Assembly: GCF_031626495.1 (NCBI RefSeq)
Contig: NZ_JAMQOJ010000005.1
Location: 248,001 to 312,000, forward strand
From: Natrinema sp031626495
Lineage (GTDB): Archaea; Halobacteriota; Halobacteria; Halobacteriales; Natrialbaceae
Direction: 5' to 3'
DNA length: 64,000 nt
Below, piece by piece: positions 45,253 through 54,302 of this stretch (the first letter of the stretch is position 1; each line of letters begins with the position of its first letter). Below the pieces are notes generated by a model, which was given only the letters and a program-made list of their open reading frames with translations, did no database searches and was not told the origin of the DNA. The translations under genes were made by a program, and so were the position numbers.

Positions 45253-45726
45253 ATGACCGACTTCCGCGGCACCTGGTCCGAGAGCGAGGTCGAGCGGTTT
45301 CTCCGGGAGGCGACGATCCCGATCCGCATTGCCACGCACCGACCCGACGGCTCGCTCTGGCCCGTCACGCTGTGGTACCGCTATCGGGACGGCGTCCTCG
45401 AGTGTGCGACGGGCGCGAATTCGAACTTGGTTCGGTTCCTCCGTCACGACCCCGAGATCGGCTTCGATATTTCGACGAACGACGTTCCCTACCGCGGGAT
45501 CAGGGGCACCGGGACGGCCGAGATCGCGGCCGACAGCGACAAGGCGGTCCTGCGTGACCTCCTCGAGCGCTACCTGGGCGGCACCGACTCCCCGCTCGCC
45601 CGATGGCTGCTGGCCGACGACCGCGAGGAGGTCCGGATCGAGATCGAACCCCGGGAGATCTACAGCTGGGACTACGCGAGTCGGATGGGCGAGGGGTCGA
45701 GCGAAGACGATCCGTCCAGTACCTGA
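45253..45726 (+). CDS. Pyridoxamine 5'-phosphate oxidase-like flavoprotein
   Basis: The 157-residue protein has the split-barrel FMN-binding fold (IRIATHRPDGSLWPVTLWYRYRDG in two parts, ANSNLVRFLRHDPEIGFDI). It lacks the C-terminal PNPOx dimerisation part, so PLP synthesis is unlikely. Related proteins act as F420- or FMN-dependent reductases. A similar but distinct family member is at 60605-60991. Confidence 0.82.
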   Translation: MTDFRGTWSESEVERFLREATIPIRIATHRPDGSLWPVTLWYRYRDGVLECATGANSNLVRFLRHDPEIGFDISTNDVPYRGIRGTGTAEIAADSDKAVLRDLLERYLGGTDSPLARWLLADDREEVRIEIEPREIYSWDYASRMGEGSSEDDPSST

Positions 45727-45904
45727 CTCGGTGGTTCGAATCCGGATCTGTCGTCCGAGTACGCGTTCGACGTCGGCCTCGAGGAGGCCGGGCACAGCGG
45801 AACGCGGCCGGAGCCGTGACCGTGTCGGAACGTCAGAACACCTGTCTGTCACTGTACCGAGAACTGACCTATAACGGGCTCGGCGACCAACTTCGAGCGG
45901 GCCG

Positions 45905-46135
45905 ATGAGCACCGAAACGTCCACACGGGGGGAGCGAACGACGTGCGACGACTGTGGCCTGCCGTACTACGCCGACGAGAACGACGCCTGTCCGTACTGT
46001 CAGCGCACAACCCGGGCGGAGCCGGGCTCCGCGGCAACGGCACCGAGCACTTCGAACGCGAGCGCGAGCGAGCGCGAACCGTCGCTTCTGCGACGACTCT
46101 CGAAGAGAGTCCGCGATATGCTGAGAAGCGTGTGA
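45905..46135 (+). CDS. Small CPxCG-type zinc-ribbon protein
   Basis: The 76-residue protein has a treble-clef-like zinc site (TTCDDCGLPYYADENDACPYCQR) split across CxxC pairs, then a Ser/Ala-rich linker and a short basic helix (LLRRLSKRVRDMLRSV). The short length and two CxxC match the numerous small zinc-finger proteins of haloarchaea, several of which are regulators. Function unknown. Confidence 0.7.
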   Translation: MSTETSTRGERTTCDDCGLPYYADENDACPYCQRTTRAEPGSAATAPSTSNASASEREPSLLRRLSKRVRDMLRSV

Positions 46136-46295
46136 CGACGGCCGGGACCGACCGGCCCCGCGCTATCGAGACGGAGCGACTGCCGCAGGCCGCCTCGAGC
46201 GGCCGGTCAGTCGGCGCCGTCGCCGTGAACGATCGGGACCCGCATCACTGCGTTCCGTGCCGGAACCACCGGTTCGGCCGTCGAACGGGCTCCGG

Positions 46296-47657
46296 CTACC
46301 GGTACGCGGCCAGCGGCGACTCGAGTCCTGCCCCTGCTTCGGCCCGGCGCTTGATCTCGCGGAGCAGCCCGCGCTCGACGACGAAATGGACCGGCTCCCA
46401 CCAGAGGTAGTTCAGCGCCTCGTGGCGCGTTGGAAGCGAGAATCGCGACTCGCTCGAGGCGCGCCCGAGGTCCGACCGCGTTCGGGCGAGCAGCCGCGTC
46501 GTCTCCCGGTCGACCGGCTCCAGAACGAACGCCCACGTCCACGGCGGCGACTCGCCCTGGGGCTCGAGGACGAGCGCGTATCCGGGCTCGAGCAGGGCGA
46601 TCTCCGGCGACTCGGCCGGCGAGAGCGGCGAGTCGTCGGCGACGTCGACGGTGTCGCCCGCCTCGAGGCCCGAGGCCGTCGGCGCGACCTGATACGCGTC
46701 GCGGCTGTCGGCAGCGACCGCGGCCTCGAGGGGATCGTCGCCATCGACTGCGTCCCGACCGCCGGCGAGTCGGACGAGCCACGGCCAGACCGCCTCGGCG
46801 GGCGCGTCGATCTCGAGCCCGTGCGTGACCTGGTCCGTCGCGTCCGGCAGCAGGTCGTCGCCCGGAAGCGGAGCCTGGGTTTCCCCGTCGGTCGCCCCCC
46901 AGCGGCGGTGCCAGGGTCGGATCAGGGTGTGATACGCGCCGGCCACGGCGAGCACGACGGCCGCGAGAAGCCGTCGGGCGGTCACGATCGACCCGTCTCC
47001 ATCGTCGCGATCGGGCTCTGGTCGCGATTTCCGGCGTGCGAGCGCCGCCGCGTCGGTCCCGATGCGCTCGAGCGCTTTCGACATGAGATAGCCCGCGAAC
47101 GGACCGATGAGTCGCCAGTACCGGCGGAAGTTCCGACGGGCACGGTCGTCGGTCGTGGCCGTGCGCGCCTCGTAGGTCAGCAGCGTCCGACCGTCACCGT
47201 ACGGCCGAACGGACAGGCCGACCGCGAGTTTCGCGTAGCCCGGTTCGTCGAACGCCGCGAACGCCTCGGCGTCGACCCGCCGCCACTCGATGGTCGGTCG
47301 CCAGAATTTGCCGACCGCGCCGAAAACGAACTCCTCGCCGGGCTCGTCGGCGAGTTCGGTCCACTCGTCGGTGTCCGGGATATCCGCGAATCGTATTTCC
47401 GTGGGCGGCCGCTCCCGCGACGCGCCGCTGATCCAGTGGGAAACCGCCGCCGGGGCGTCCCGCAGCCGTCCCAGCGCGCGGACGGCCGGCCCGGTGTCGG
47501 TCAGATCGGCCGCGAGCATCGCCTCGTAGGTCGTCTCGGGATCGGCGTCGACGACCGCGTGCCGGACGGTCGTCACGTCGTACTCGGGGAGGTATCGGTC
47601 GATGTGCATCTGCGTGTCGGCGCCGTCCGCCCCCGCGGCTGTGAACGGGATTTGCAT
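46296..47657 (-). CDS. Two-domain SRPBCC-like protein
   Basis: The 453-residue protein (ATG 47657 preferred to a GTG 7 codons earlier) appears to have two START/SRPBCC-type lipid-binding barrels: residues about 20-175 (YEAMLAADLTDTGPAVRALG, KLAVGLSVRPYGDGRTLLTYEART) and 255-440 (LEIDAPAEAVWPWLVRLAGG, WTWAFVLEPVDRETTRLLAR). A hydrophobic segment near residue 205-225 separates them (RRLLAAVVLAVAGAYHTLI), which may be a membrane anchor. Ligand unknown. Confidence 0.75.
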   Translation of the reverse strand: MQIPFTAAGADGADTQMHIDRYLPEYDVTTVRHAVVDADPETTYEAMLAADLTDTGPAVRALGRLRDAPAAVSHWISGASRERPPTEIRFADIPDTDEWTELADEPGEEFVFGAVGKFWRPTIEWRRVDAEAFAAFDEPGYAKLAVGLSVRPYGDGRTLLTYEARTATTDDRARRNFRRYWRLIGPFAGYLMSKALERIGTDAAALARRKSRPEPDRDDGDGSIVTARRLLAAVVLAVAGAYHTLIRPWHRRWGATDGETQAPLPGDDLLPDATDQVTHGLEIDAPAEAVWPWLVRLAGGRDAVDGDDPLEAAVAADSRDAYQVAPTASGLEAGDTVDVADDSPLSPAESPEIALLEPGYALVLEPQGESPPWTWAFVLEPVDRETTRLLARTRSDLGRASSESRFSLPTRHEALNYLWWEPVHFVVERGLLREIKRRAEAGAGLESPLAAYR

Positions 47658-47718
47658 GAGATGCCCTATCACGACCACCGTGATAAGCGACCGGTCGCGG
47701 TTCGTCCCGGATCGAGAC

Positions 47719-48558
47719 TCACTCGCTCGAGTCGTACTCCTGGTAGATGACGTGACCGCAGGCCTTGCAGTGGGAGGCGTCCCGGTCGTGGGACGAGAGT
47801 CCGCAGTTGGGACAGGTGACGTCGACCTTCCCCTTCCGGGTCCACTCGCGGACGATCTTGCTGGCCTGCCACGGGATGACGATAATGCCGGTGAGGATCG
47901 CAGACACCGTGATCCACCGGCCCGCTGTCGTCACCGGGACGATGTCGCCGAAGCCGACGGTCGACAGCGCCACCACGACGTAGTAGAAGGCGTCGCCGAA
48001 GGTGTCGACGGTCGGATTGGCGGCGTGTTCCGCGCTGTAAAACAGGCCGGCCGAGACGAACAGGAGGACGAGGACCGTCAACAGTAGCTTCAGCGCGCGC
48101 AGGGCGTTGTCCGAGATCGTCCCGAAGAAGAACTCCGCGTCCTGCGTGAACCGATAGAATCGAAGCACACGGACGACTCGAACCACGCGGAGGAAACCGA
48201 CGCTGGCGACCGTCGCCGCACTCGGCCAGACGAGGACGGAAAGCGTCGGCAGGATCGCGATCAGATCGACCATCGTGTAGACGTTGCGGAACTCCTGCAG
48301 TCGATCCGGCGCACCGTAGAGCCGCAAGAAATACTCGAGCAGGAAGACGCCGGCGATGGCGACCTCGGCTTTCCAGAGCGCGGCACTAACGGGCGGCGAG
48401 AGCGGATACGTCTCCGCGACGAAGACCGCGACGAACGCGAGGTTCAGCGCCAGCAGGGCGACGTCGATGGCCTTCCCCAGCCACGTTCGGTGGTCGAGCA
48501 AGTAGAACCGCACGACGTCCCGAAGATCACGGCGCTGTGTTCTCGCTTCGGTCGTCAT
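47719..48558 (-). CDS. Voltage-gated K+ channel with C-terminal zinc ribbon
   Basis: The 279-residue protein has six helices in the Kv arrangement. S4 has arginines every third residue (RVVRVVRVLRFYRF), the pore loop has the filter TVGFGD (S-T-V-G-F-G-D) and the S6 helix follows (GRWITVSAILTGIIVI). After the pore a short helix leads to a zinc ribbon (CPNCGLSSHDRDASHCKACGHV) at the cytoplasmic C-terminus, an unusual fusion. It should conduct K+, possibly gated by membrane potential or metal. ATG at 48558. Confidence 0.9.
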   Translation of the reverse strand: MTTEARTQRRDLRDVVRFYLLDHRTWLGKAIDVALLALNLAFVAVFVAETYPLSPPVSAALWKAEVAIAGVFLLEYFLRLYGAPDRLQEFRNVYTMVDLIAILPTLSVLVWPSAATVASVGFLRVVRVVRVLRFYRFTQDAEFFFGTISDNALRALKLLLTVLVLLFVSAGLFYSAEHAANPTVDTFGDAFYYVVVALSTVGFGDIVPVTTAGRWITVSAILTGIIVIPWQASKIVREWTRKGKVDVTCPNCGLSSHDRDASHCKACGHVIYQEYDSSE

Positions 48559-48771
48559 TCGACGGGAATTCCGGGTTGGAGCTACGTAGACCCTCGGATC
48601 CGCCGGCACGCGGTCACGCGTAGGAGAAGCGACGATCACCGAAACGCGGGCAGGGCGATCGGCGACGAGAGAAGGCCGGGGAGCGGCGCTGTCGCCTCGA
48701 GCGGGCAGTGACGACGCGGTCGATCGCCGTGTGTCAACGATACCACTGTCGATCCGAGCTGGGCCGGCGAT

Positions 48772-49176
48772 TCACCAGGGGGCGGCAGCCTCGGCGGCGT
48801 CTAACAGTCGAGCGATCGTCGGATCGTCCTCGAGCAGGACGACGGCTCCCTCGCTGTACTCGACGAGCCCGTGTGCGCGCAACGATGGAAGTGCGAGATG
48901 ATACAGATCGATTTCCGCCCGCTCGAGTGCATCGGCCGGGACCTCGACGAGGTCGCACTCGAGTTCGCGGGCGGCGACGTAGCGCGCGAGTTCCGTCCTG
49001 TCTACTGCCGACCCCTCGCGACGGAGGTAGGTCAGCGCGTGGCGTCGCGCCGGGTTCGCGAGGACCGCGAACGCGTCGTCGACCGAGAGCGACGAACCGC
49101 CGTCAGTACAGACCCGACTGGGAACCTCGTGGGTTCGAGGTGGTGGCGAATTATGCACACGGTATCGCGTCGTCAT
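48772..49176 (-). CDS. DUF7344 winged-helix regulator
   Basis: This 134-residue protein is a soluble relative of the regulator at 26320. It has AFAVLANPARRHALTYLRRE near residue 35, TELARYVAARELECD and ALPSLRAHGLVEYSEGAVVL. There is no transmembrane helix. The gene is followed in the same direction by nothing, and preceded by the HalOD1 gene. It is likely a transcriptional regulator with unknown target. Confidence 0.8.
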   Translation of the reverse strand: MTTRYRVHNSPPPRTHEVPSRVCTDGGSSLSVDDAFAVLANPARRHALTYLRREGSAVDRTELARYVAARELECDLVEVPADALERAEIDLYHLALPSLRAHGLVEYSEGAVVLLEDDPTIARLLDAAEAAAPW

Positions 49177-49229
49177 ACACCTCCCACAACGGTACAGCCA
49201 CTAAGATGCGTGGCTTGCGCCCGCTACCA

Positions 49230-49565
49230 TTACGAGCCTGCTCGACGGTCGAAGTCTGCCGGCGGCTCGATGACGATCCGACCGCCGCCGATAGTGACGT
49301 CGTGTTCGTGAATAGAGACCGTAACAGCGACGGCGGCATCGCCGTACGTCGTGGCCGCTTCGACCGCACTGACGAGAGCATCGGGGTCGACGCCCTCGCC
49401 GACAGGCTCTATTTCGACCGGTGAAACGTCGGCGATATGCGCCACGGATCTGATGGCGCAGATGAGTACGTCCGACCCATCGGTGGTATCGTAGGACTGT
49501 TCGTACGTCCCTGTTCGTGCATCGAAGCTCGGACCGTCCGCTGGTGGGTGGCGTTTCTCTGACAT
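49230..49565 (-). CDS. HalOD1 output-domain protein
   Basis: The 111-residue protein ends in the HalOD1 pattern (ICAIRSVAHIADVSPVEIEPV, ATTYGDAAVAVTVSIHEHDV, VTIGGGRIVIEP). This haloarchaeal domain is often a signalling output, fused or as a stand-alone small protein. It lies 53 bases upstream of the DUF7344 gene and downstream of the frameshifted regulator, all on the minus strand. Confidence 0.82.
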   Translation of the reverse strand: MSEKRHPPADGPSFDARTGTYEQSYDTTDGSDVLICAIRSVAHIADVSPVEIEPVGEGVDPDALVSAVEAATTYGDAAVAVTVSIHEHDVTIGGGRIVIEPPADFDRRAGS

Positions 49566-49715
49566 AGTTGGAAACCATTCAGTGCGGGAAGTCCGCTACC
49601 CGTGCTACAATCCACAGACTGTTAAATTTGCCCCTCTAAGGCGCCTGTACCCTGCGATTTTCCCAAAGGTGAAATCGTTCCCAGAGATGAAAACGAACCT
49701 GCTGCTACAGAACTC

Positions 49716-50482
49716 TCAGAACAGTGTTGCATACTCGGACCGGTCCCGATATCGTTCGTACAGCGATTCAGCCCAGTGGAGAACGTCCGGGTCGTCGGAT
49801 TCGACGAAGAGCCGAAGGAAGCCGTTGTCGTCGTGCGCGGCGATCCCGACCGTCGCGTCACAGAGAAAGAGTTCGAACGGACACTGATCGTAGACTAACA
49901 CCTCGAAGCAGCCGGTTCGAGCCGCCTCGCGGGCGTGGCGGCCGTACTCGGAAAAGAGGATCTCGACGACTTGTCGATCGAAGATCGCGACGACCTCCGA
50001 CCCGTTCTGGACTTGCTCGTACGCCATCTCGAGGTAGATCGGGGAGATCACCCCCGAAAAGAGACGGATCCGGTCGGCGTCCGACAGCAGATCGGTGATT
50101 CGCTTGGTCGTGACGTGGGCGTGTGCCGATTGCGGCTGCGTGACCTCGCGTCCGCAAGGTCCTCGAGCGGGAACGTTACCTCGGTCGTGTCGACCTCCTC
50201 GAGCAGCGGGCGGAGCCGGTCGGCGGTCGCGATCGTCGTCCGACACCGGGTGAGCTCGGTCGCGACGACGCGACCGAATCCGGTGAGTTCGAACCCGCGG
50301 TCGGTGTCGACGAGAACGCACTGGTCGGCGAGCGACTCGAGCGCTCGGTGGATCGTCGACCGGGAGAGCGACGTTGCGTCGTCGAGTTCGTTCGGCGTCT
50401 TCGGCCCGTCCAACAGTGCGGCGAGGAGTTCGCTCCGGCGCATCAACTCCACCGGATCGGGCGCTCCCTCGTCCTCGGGCAT
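49716..50482 (-). pseudogene. FilR1-type HTH regulator disrupted by a one-base frameshift
   Basis: Two frames together give one protein of about 255 residues. The N-terminal frame (from ATG 50482) encodes a winged helix (RRSELLAALLDGPKTPNELDDATSLSRSTIHRAL in two parts) and runs on to EVTFPLEDLADA. The C-terminal frame continues with EVTQPQSAHAHVTTKRITDLL and a FilR1/DUF1724-like domain ending in RSEYATLF. They meet in an overlap near 50148-50155, where one base is missing. The gene is therefore either broken in this strain or a sequencing error. Neither fragment alone is complete. Confidence 0.78.
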
Positions 50483-50494
50483 CGCGACCACTGG

Positions 50495-50653
50495 TTACAC
50501 GCGTTCTATTTCCGGTTCGATGGCGTCGCGTTCGATCTCGAGGTCGTGTGCGTACGCGGCGTGGTTCTCGACGAGATTGACGATCTCGTCGGTGCTGTCG
50601 GCGCGAACGAGAAACGGACAGCCGTCCTGAAAGCACTCGAATTTGAATGCCAT
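50495..50653 (-). CDS. DUF1059 small protein
   Basis: This 52-residue frame reads MAFKFECFQDGCPFLVRADS then TDEIVNLVENHAAYAHDLEI. It is the DUF1059 pattern: a CxxxxC pair with a VxxHAxxxH region and a helical rest. It was found by reading the minus strand and is too short for ordinary length cut-offs. It lies only 12 bases from the downstream regulator start, so the two are likely cotranscribed. Role unknown; the cysteines and histidine suggest metal binding. Confidence 0.8.
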   Translation of the reverse strand: MAFKFECFQDGCPFLVRADSTDEIVNLVENHAAYAHDLEIERDAIEPEIERV

Positions 50654-50787
50654 GATAAGTCAGTGAAAGAAACGGCAGTCGCACGGGTAAAGCCGCCCCC
50701 GGCGACTGCAGCCCTGAACCGACGAGTTCGAACGCAGCCCCGCGATCGGACCGGCGACGGTCGATACGGGGAATCGTGGCGGCGAGT

Positions 50788-51321
50788 CTACGACGAACCG
50801 CTTCGTCGTCGGAGTTCATCACGGAGGCGGGTGACGGCGTGTCGCATCGTCCGGGTGACGACCGACTCGCGGGTGTAGTCGACGCCCCACGACTCGAGCA
50901 CTCGCCGCATCGTCTCGACGCCGTCCGTTCGCCGGATCCCTTCCTGTTCGGCGTGTTTGAGCGGATGGCTGAGCCAACTGTACTCGGTGTGTGCGTAGAT
51001 GTCGGTTCGGTCGCGGCTCCGCTCGAAGAGGACGACGTGGAGCTGGCGGTCGGCGAGCCGCGACGGCCGATAGGCCCAGCTGCCGTCCGACCCGTTGCCG
51101 ACCAGCGTGTAGTGGTACAGGCTCAGCGGATCCCAGGAGAAGCCTTCCTCGTGCAGTTTCTCCTCTACGTCGCCGATCGAGACCGGAACCGTCGCGACGT
51201 ACCCTTTCGGCCAGACGCGGTACTCCGGTTGGCCGACTCGCTGTGCCACTCGATCGATCACCGGTCCCATCTGTCGGCGGAATCGACGGGGAATCGTCGG
51301 TCGAACGTCGCTACCGAACAT
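50788..51321 (-). CDS. Conserved haloarchaeal hypothetical protein
   Basis: The 177-residue protein starts at the ATG at 51321 (MFGSDVRPTIPRRF). Segments YVATVPVSIGDVEEKLHEEGF, WDPLSLYHYTLVGNG and HTEYSWLSHPLKHAEQE suggest a compact globular fold with a long helical C-terminus (ESVVTRTMRHAVTRLRDELRRR). No signal peptide or known catalytic motif. I recognise no named family. Confidence 0.65.
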   Translation of the reverse strand: MFGSDVRPTIPRRFRRQMGPVIDRVAQRVGQPEYRVWPKGYVATVPVSIGDVEEKLHEEGFSWDPLSLYHYTLVGNGSDGSWAYRPSRLADRQLHVVLFERSRDRTDIYAHTEYSWLSHPLKHAEQEGIRRTDGVETMRRVLESWGVDYTRESVVTRTMRHAVTRLRDELRRRSGSS

Positions 51322-51464
51322 CGGAGTGAGATACGGGACCGAGGACGAAAGTAACCACGTCGGCATCTGCTGCCTCTCGGGCGAGAATCGTTCCGAACTC
51401 TCGATCGATCGGCGGCAGCGCTCGAGGGCCGCCGAGACCGCGGCGGGTCCGAGAGCGATCGCTC

Positions 51465-52541
51465 TCAGATGGGAAGCGCCACCAGCGCGAGCGGAACGGC
51501 AACGAGCGACGCGAGGAACGCGGCGAACGCTCGCGGGTTCTCGAGCAGTCGATCCTGGACCGCGTCGACGGCCGCGTAATACGCGTCGTAGAACGGGAGC
51601 GCCACGATCGTGCTGAGGGCCGCGGCGGCGAAGAGAAGCAGCACGATCGCGATTCCAGCATCGGAATCGAGGACGACGGCGACGAGCAGCGTGTCCGAGA
51701 GCGTGCCGAGGCTAGCACCCATGACGTACGGGACGATCTCGTTTCGTTCGATGTAGCCCCGGTTGTAGATCGGAACGACGACGCCCATCGAGAACGCGAC
51801 GCTCGTCGTCACCGCCGTGACGACCAATCCGAGGGCGAGCGACAGCCACCGCCGGCGGAGCAACACGGACGCTCGGTCCCGAAGTCGATCGGTCTCGACG
51901 ACGTTCAACAGGCGATCCAGCAGTTGCAGACAGCCGAGAAAAAGGATCGGCGCGAGCAGAACGCTGGGGACTGCGCCGACCGAGCGGACGGTCGCGGTCG
52001 TGAGCGGTTCGAAGAACGCGGCCCCGCGGAGGTCGAGCGCCACGTCGACGCCGTCCCGCCAGACGCCTCGCTCGGCCCACCATATCGCGAGCGCGCCGAT
52101 CGTCGTCGCCGGGACGTAGATCGAGTGACTGACGACGAACGTCAGCAGGCCGAGTCGTAGCGCCTCCGGGAGCGAGTGCTCCGACGCGCGGACGAAGTCC
52201 AGAACGCCGAGCAACACGATGATACCTGCAGCGCCGAGGCGAGAGCCCGCAACGAGCAGGAATAGATCCAGAACGTCGATCAGATCGGCCGAGAACGGCG
52301 ACAGCGCGATCGCCGCGACGACCGAGCCGTTCAACAGCACGTACGCCAGCAACCAGCTGACCCCGACCAGCGAGAGCGCGCTCGTTCGCCGATGGAGGAG
52401 CGGTCGAACGGCCGGTGAGAGTGCCCTCATCGCCTCGCTCAGCAGCTGTACGGCGAAGAGGAACGCCAGGGCGATGAGGAGGAACAGGCCCGCGCGAAGG
52501 AGCGATCGAACTGGAACCGGCCCCCGATTCTGGTTGGACAT
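51465..52541 (-). CDS. Na+/phosphate cotransporter-like membrane protein (NptA family)
   Basis: The 358-residue membrane protein has about nine helices. The two QSS-like repeats of Na/Pi-II transporters are recognisable as LLVAGSRLGAAGIIVLLG in the first half and PYVMGASLGTLSDTLLVAVV in the second. Overall it is shorter than bacterial NptA. Transport of phosphate with sodium is inferred. The start is the ATG at 52541 rather than a GTG four codons earlier. Confidence 0.7.
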   Translation of the reverse strand: MSNQNRGPVPVRSLLRAGLFLLIALAFLFAVQLLSEAMRALSPAVRPLLHRRTSALSLVGVSWLLAYVLLNGSVVAAIALSPFSADLIDVLDLFLLVAGSRLGAAGIIVLLGVLDFVRASEHSLPEALRLGLLTFVVSHSIYVPATTIGALAIWWAERGVWRDGVDVALDLRGAAFFEPLTTATVRSVGAVPSVLLAPILFLGCLQLLDRLLNVVETDRLRDRASVLLRRRWLSLALGLVVTAVTTSVAFSMGVVVPIYNRGYIERNEIVPYVMGASLGTLSDTLLVAVVLDSDAGIAIVLLLFAAAALSTIVALPFYDAYYAAVDAVQDRLLENPRAFAAFLASLVAVPLALVALPI

Positions 52542-52716
52542 TCGACTATTCACCGGTGAAGGCGCACGCCCCGTGACGATAAATCAGTGGTCAGTAATGT
52601 GTGGTAACGTTTGGCGGACTTGAACACCGTTCGGATATCACGGGAGAACGGACCGCCGGGTCGTGACGGGACCCGAACCCCCGATTATTCCCCCGTCCGC
52701 GTCGAGTAGTCGTCCG

Positions 52717-53967
52717 ATGAGCGCGGCCTTCGAGCTACTGCATCGAGTTCTCTCGCTGCTCGTCCTCGCGTTGGCGGTCAGGATCGTCGTCGACGCGTGG
52801 CTCGAGGTCCCGTACTCCGTTCTCCTCATTCTGATCGGGGTGATGATTTCGGTACTGCGGGTCGACGTCGGGCTCCGACTGTCCAACGAGATTATCATGA
52901 CGCTCGTTCTGCCGATCGTGCTGTTCAACGGCGTGCTCGAACTGGATCGCGCCGCGCTGCGCGAAAACGTGGCCGTGCCGATCGTCCTCGTCGTCGTCGG
53001 CGTCCCCCTGTCGGTCGCGCTGCTCGGGTCGGTCGGCACCGTCGCGTTCGGACTTCCGATCCTGGTTTCGCTGCTGTTCGCCGCGATCGTGGTTCCGACC
53101 GATCCGGTGGCCGTGCTCTCGCTGTTCGAAGAGCTCGACGCGCCGGAGCGGTTGTCGGTCGTCATCGACGGCGAGAGCCTGTTTAACGACGGAGTCGCGA
53201 TCGTTATCGTGAACGTGCTGCTGGCGCTCGCGGCCGAACGGACGACCCCGACGGACGGCCTCGAGATTGCCGGGGAGTTCGTCGCCGACGTCCTCGTCGT
53301 CGGCGTCGGCGGATTCCTCCTCGGTTGTTGCCTCGGCTACGGGGCAACTCGGATCATCCGCCGGATTCCCGAGCGGATGGCGATCCTGCTCGTCACCGTC
53401 CTGACGGCGTACGGGAGTTTCGTTCTCGCGGAGCACGTCGTCGGCGCGAGCGGCATCCTCGCGACGGTCGGTGCGGGGCTGTTCGTGGAGCCGACGGTTG
53501 ACGGAGATGCCGTCGACGGCGACACGTTCGCGTTCGTCCGCGACACCTGGGAGGGCGGAGCGTTCCTGCTGTCGACGCTCGTCTACGTACTCATCGGCGC
53601 GCAGGTCCCAATCGCGAGCCTGATCGACCATCTGCGAGCCATACTCGTCGCCGCCGGGCTCGTCCTGCTCGTCCGGGCAGTGATCGTCTACGGACTGGTC
53701 GGCGCGGTGAACGCGACCGCCACGCGGCCGTTCCCCTACAGCTACCAGCACGTCCTCGTCTGGGGCGGCCTCCACACCGTGGTCCCCATCGCGCTGGCGC
53801 TCGGTCTCCCCGCGTGGGTGGCCCACCGCGAGTTCGTCCGGGCGATGGTCTTCGGCGTGGCTATCGTCGGCGCGCTCGTGCAGGGATTCCTGATGCCGTC
53901 CGTCCTCCGCGCCGCGGGGATACCGACGCGCGTGTCGCGGGCCGGGTCGACGGAGGGCGCGTCGTGA
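52717..53967 (+). CDS. Na+/H+ antiporter of the CPA1/NhaP type
   Basis: The 416-residue membrane protein has about 12 helices. The ion-binding site of CPA1 transporters is visible as VVPTDPVAVLSLF (near residue 128) and DGESLFNDGVAIV (Asn-Asp pair near 155). It exchanges Na+ (or K+) for H+, important for pH and salt balance in a halophile. The start is the ATG at 52717. It is divergent from the NptA-like gene. Confidence 0.9.
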   Translation: MSAAFELLHRVLSLLVLALAVRIVVDAWLEVPYSVLLILIGVMISVLRVDVGLRLSNEIIMTLVLPIVLFNGVLELDRAALRENVAVPIVLVVVGVPLSVALLGSVGTVAFGLPILVSLLFAAIVVPTDPVAVLSLFEELDAPERLSVVIDGESLFNDGVAIVIVNVLLALAAERTTPTDGLEIAGEFVADVLVVGVGGFLLGCCLGYGATRIIRRIPERMAILLVTVLTAYGSFVLAEHVVGASGILATVGAGLFVEPTVDGDAVDGDTFAFVRDTWEGGAFLLSTLVYVLIGAQVPIASLIDHLRAILVAAGLVLLVRAVIVYGLVGAVNATATRPFPYSYQHVLVWGGLHTVVPIALALGLPAWVAHREFVRAMVFGVAIVGALVQGFLMPSVLRAAGIPTRVSRAGSTEGAS

Positions 53968-54302
53968 CGGCCGCCATCGCTCGAGTGCTGACGAACGGCG
54001 ATCGCGGCCTCCCGAGCGGTTCGTCTACGGCGTCGGATCGGCCCCGCTCGGCGTTGGGGACGGCCTCGAGGTCGCGCTCGAATCGGCGACGGCGAGCGTC
54101 CGCCAGTCGGGCCTGCGCTTGCGGGTGCTACTGACAAACGACCGCTCGGTGGAGGTCGCGACGGAGGCATGAGAATGCGATATATCCATAGACGGGGCGA
54201 TCTCCCGCGTTCTGGCCGCTCGCCGAACCGACAGTCGACGTTGCGCCGACGGCTCCGGCGCCGACGAACCGATCAGCCGCTCGTCCCGGAGGTGAACATC
54301 CG
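53968..54302. other. Intergenic stretch with a possible gene remnant
   Basis: The 335 bases have no complete gene. A plus-strand frame ending at the TGA at 54170-54172 (PERFVYGVGSAPLGVGD followed by GLEVALESATASVRQSGLRL) has codon use like a real gene but no start codon, so it may be the relic of a truncated gene. GATATATCC at about 54179-54187 is an AT-rich promoter candidate for the SRPBCC gene. Confidence 0.4.

Noticed and set aside
45727..45760. GGTTCGAATCC resembling a tRNA T-arm
   Set aside because: The flanking bases do not pair as T-stem (GGTGG with CCGGA) and no anticodon or acceptor stem is present.
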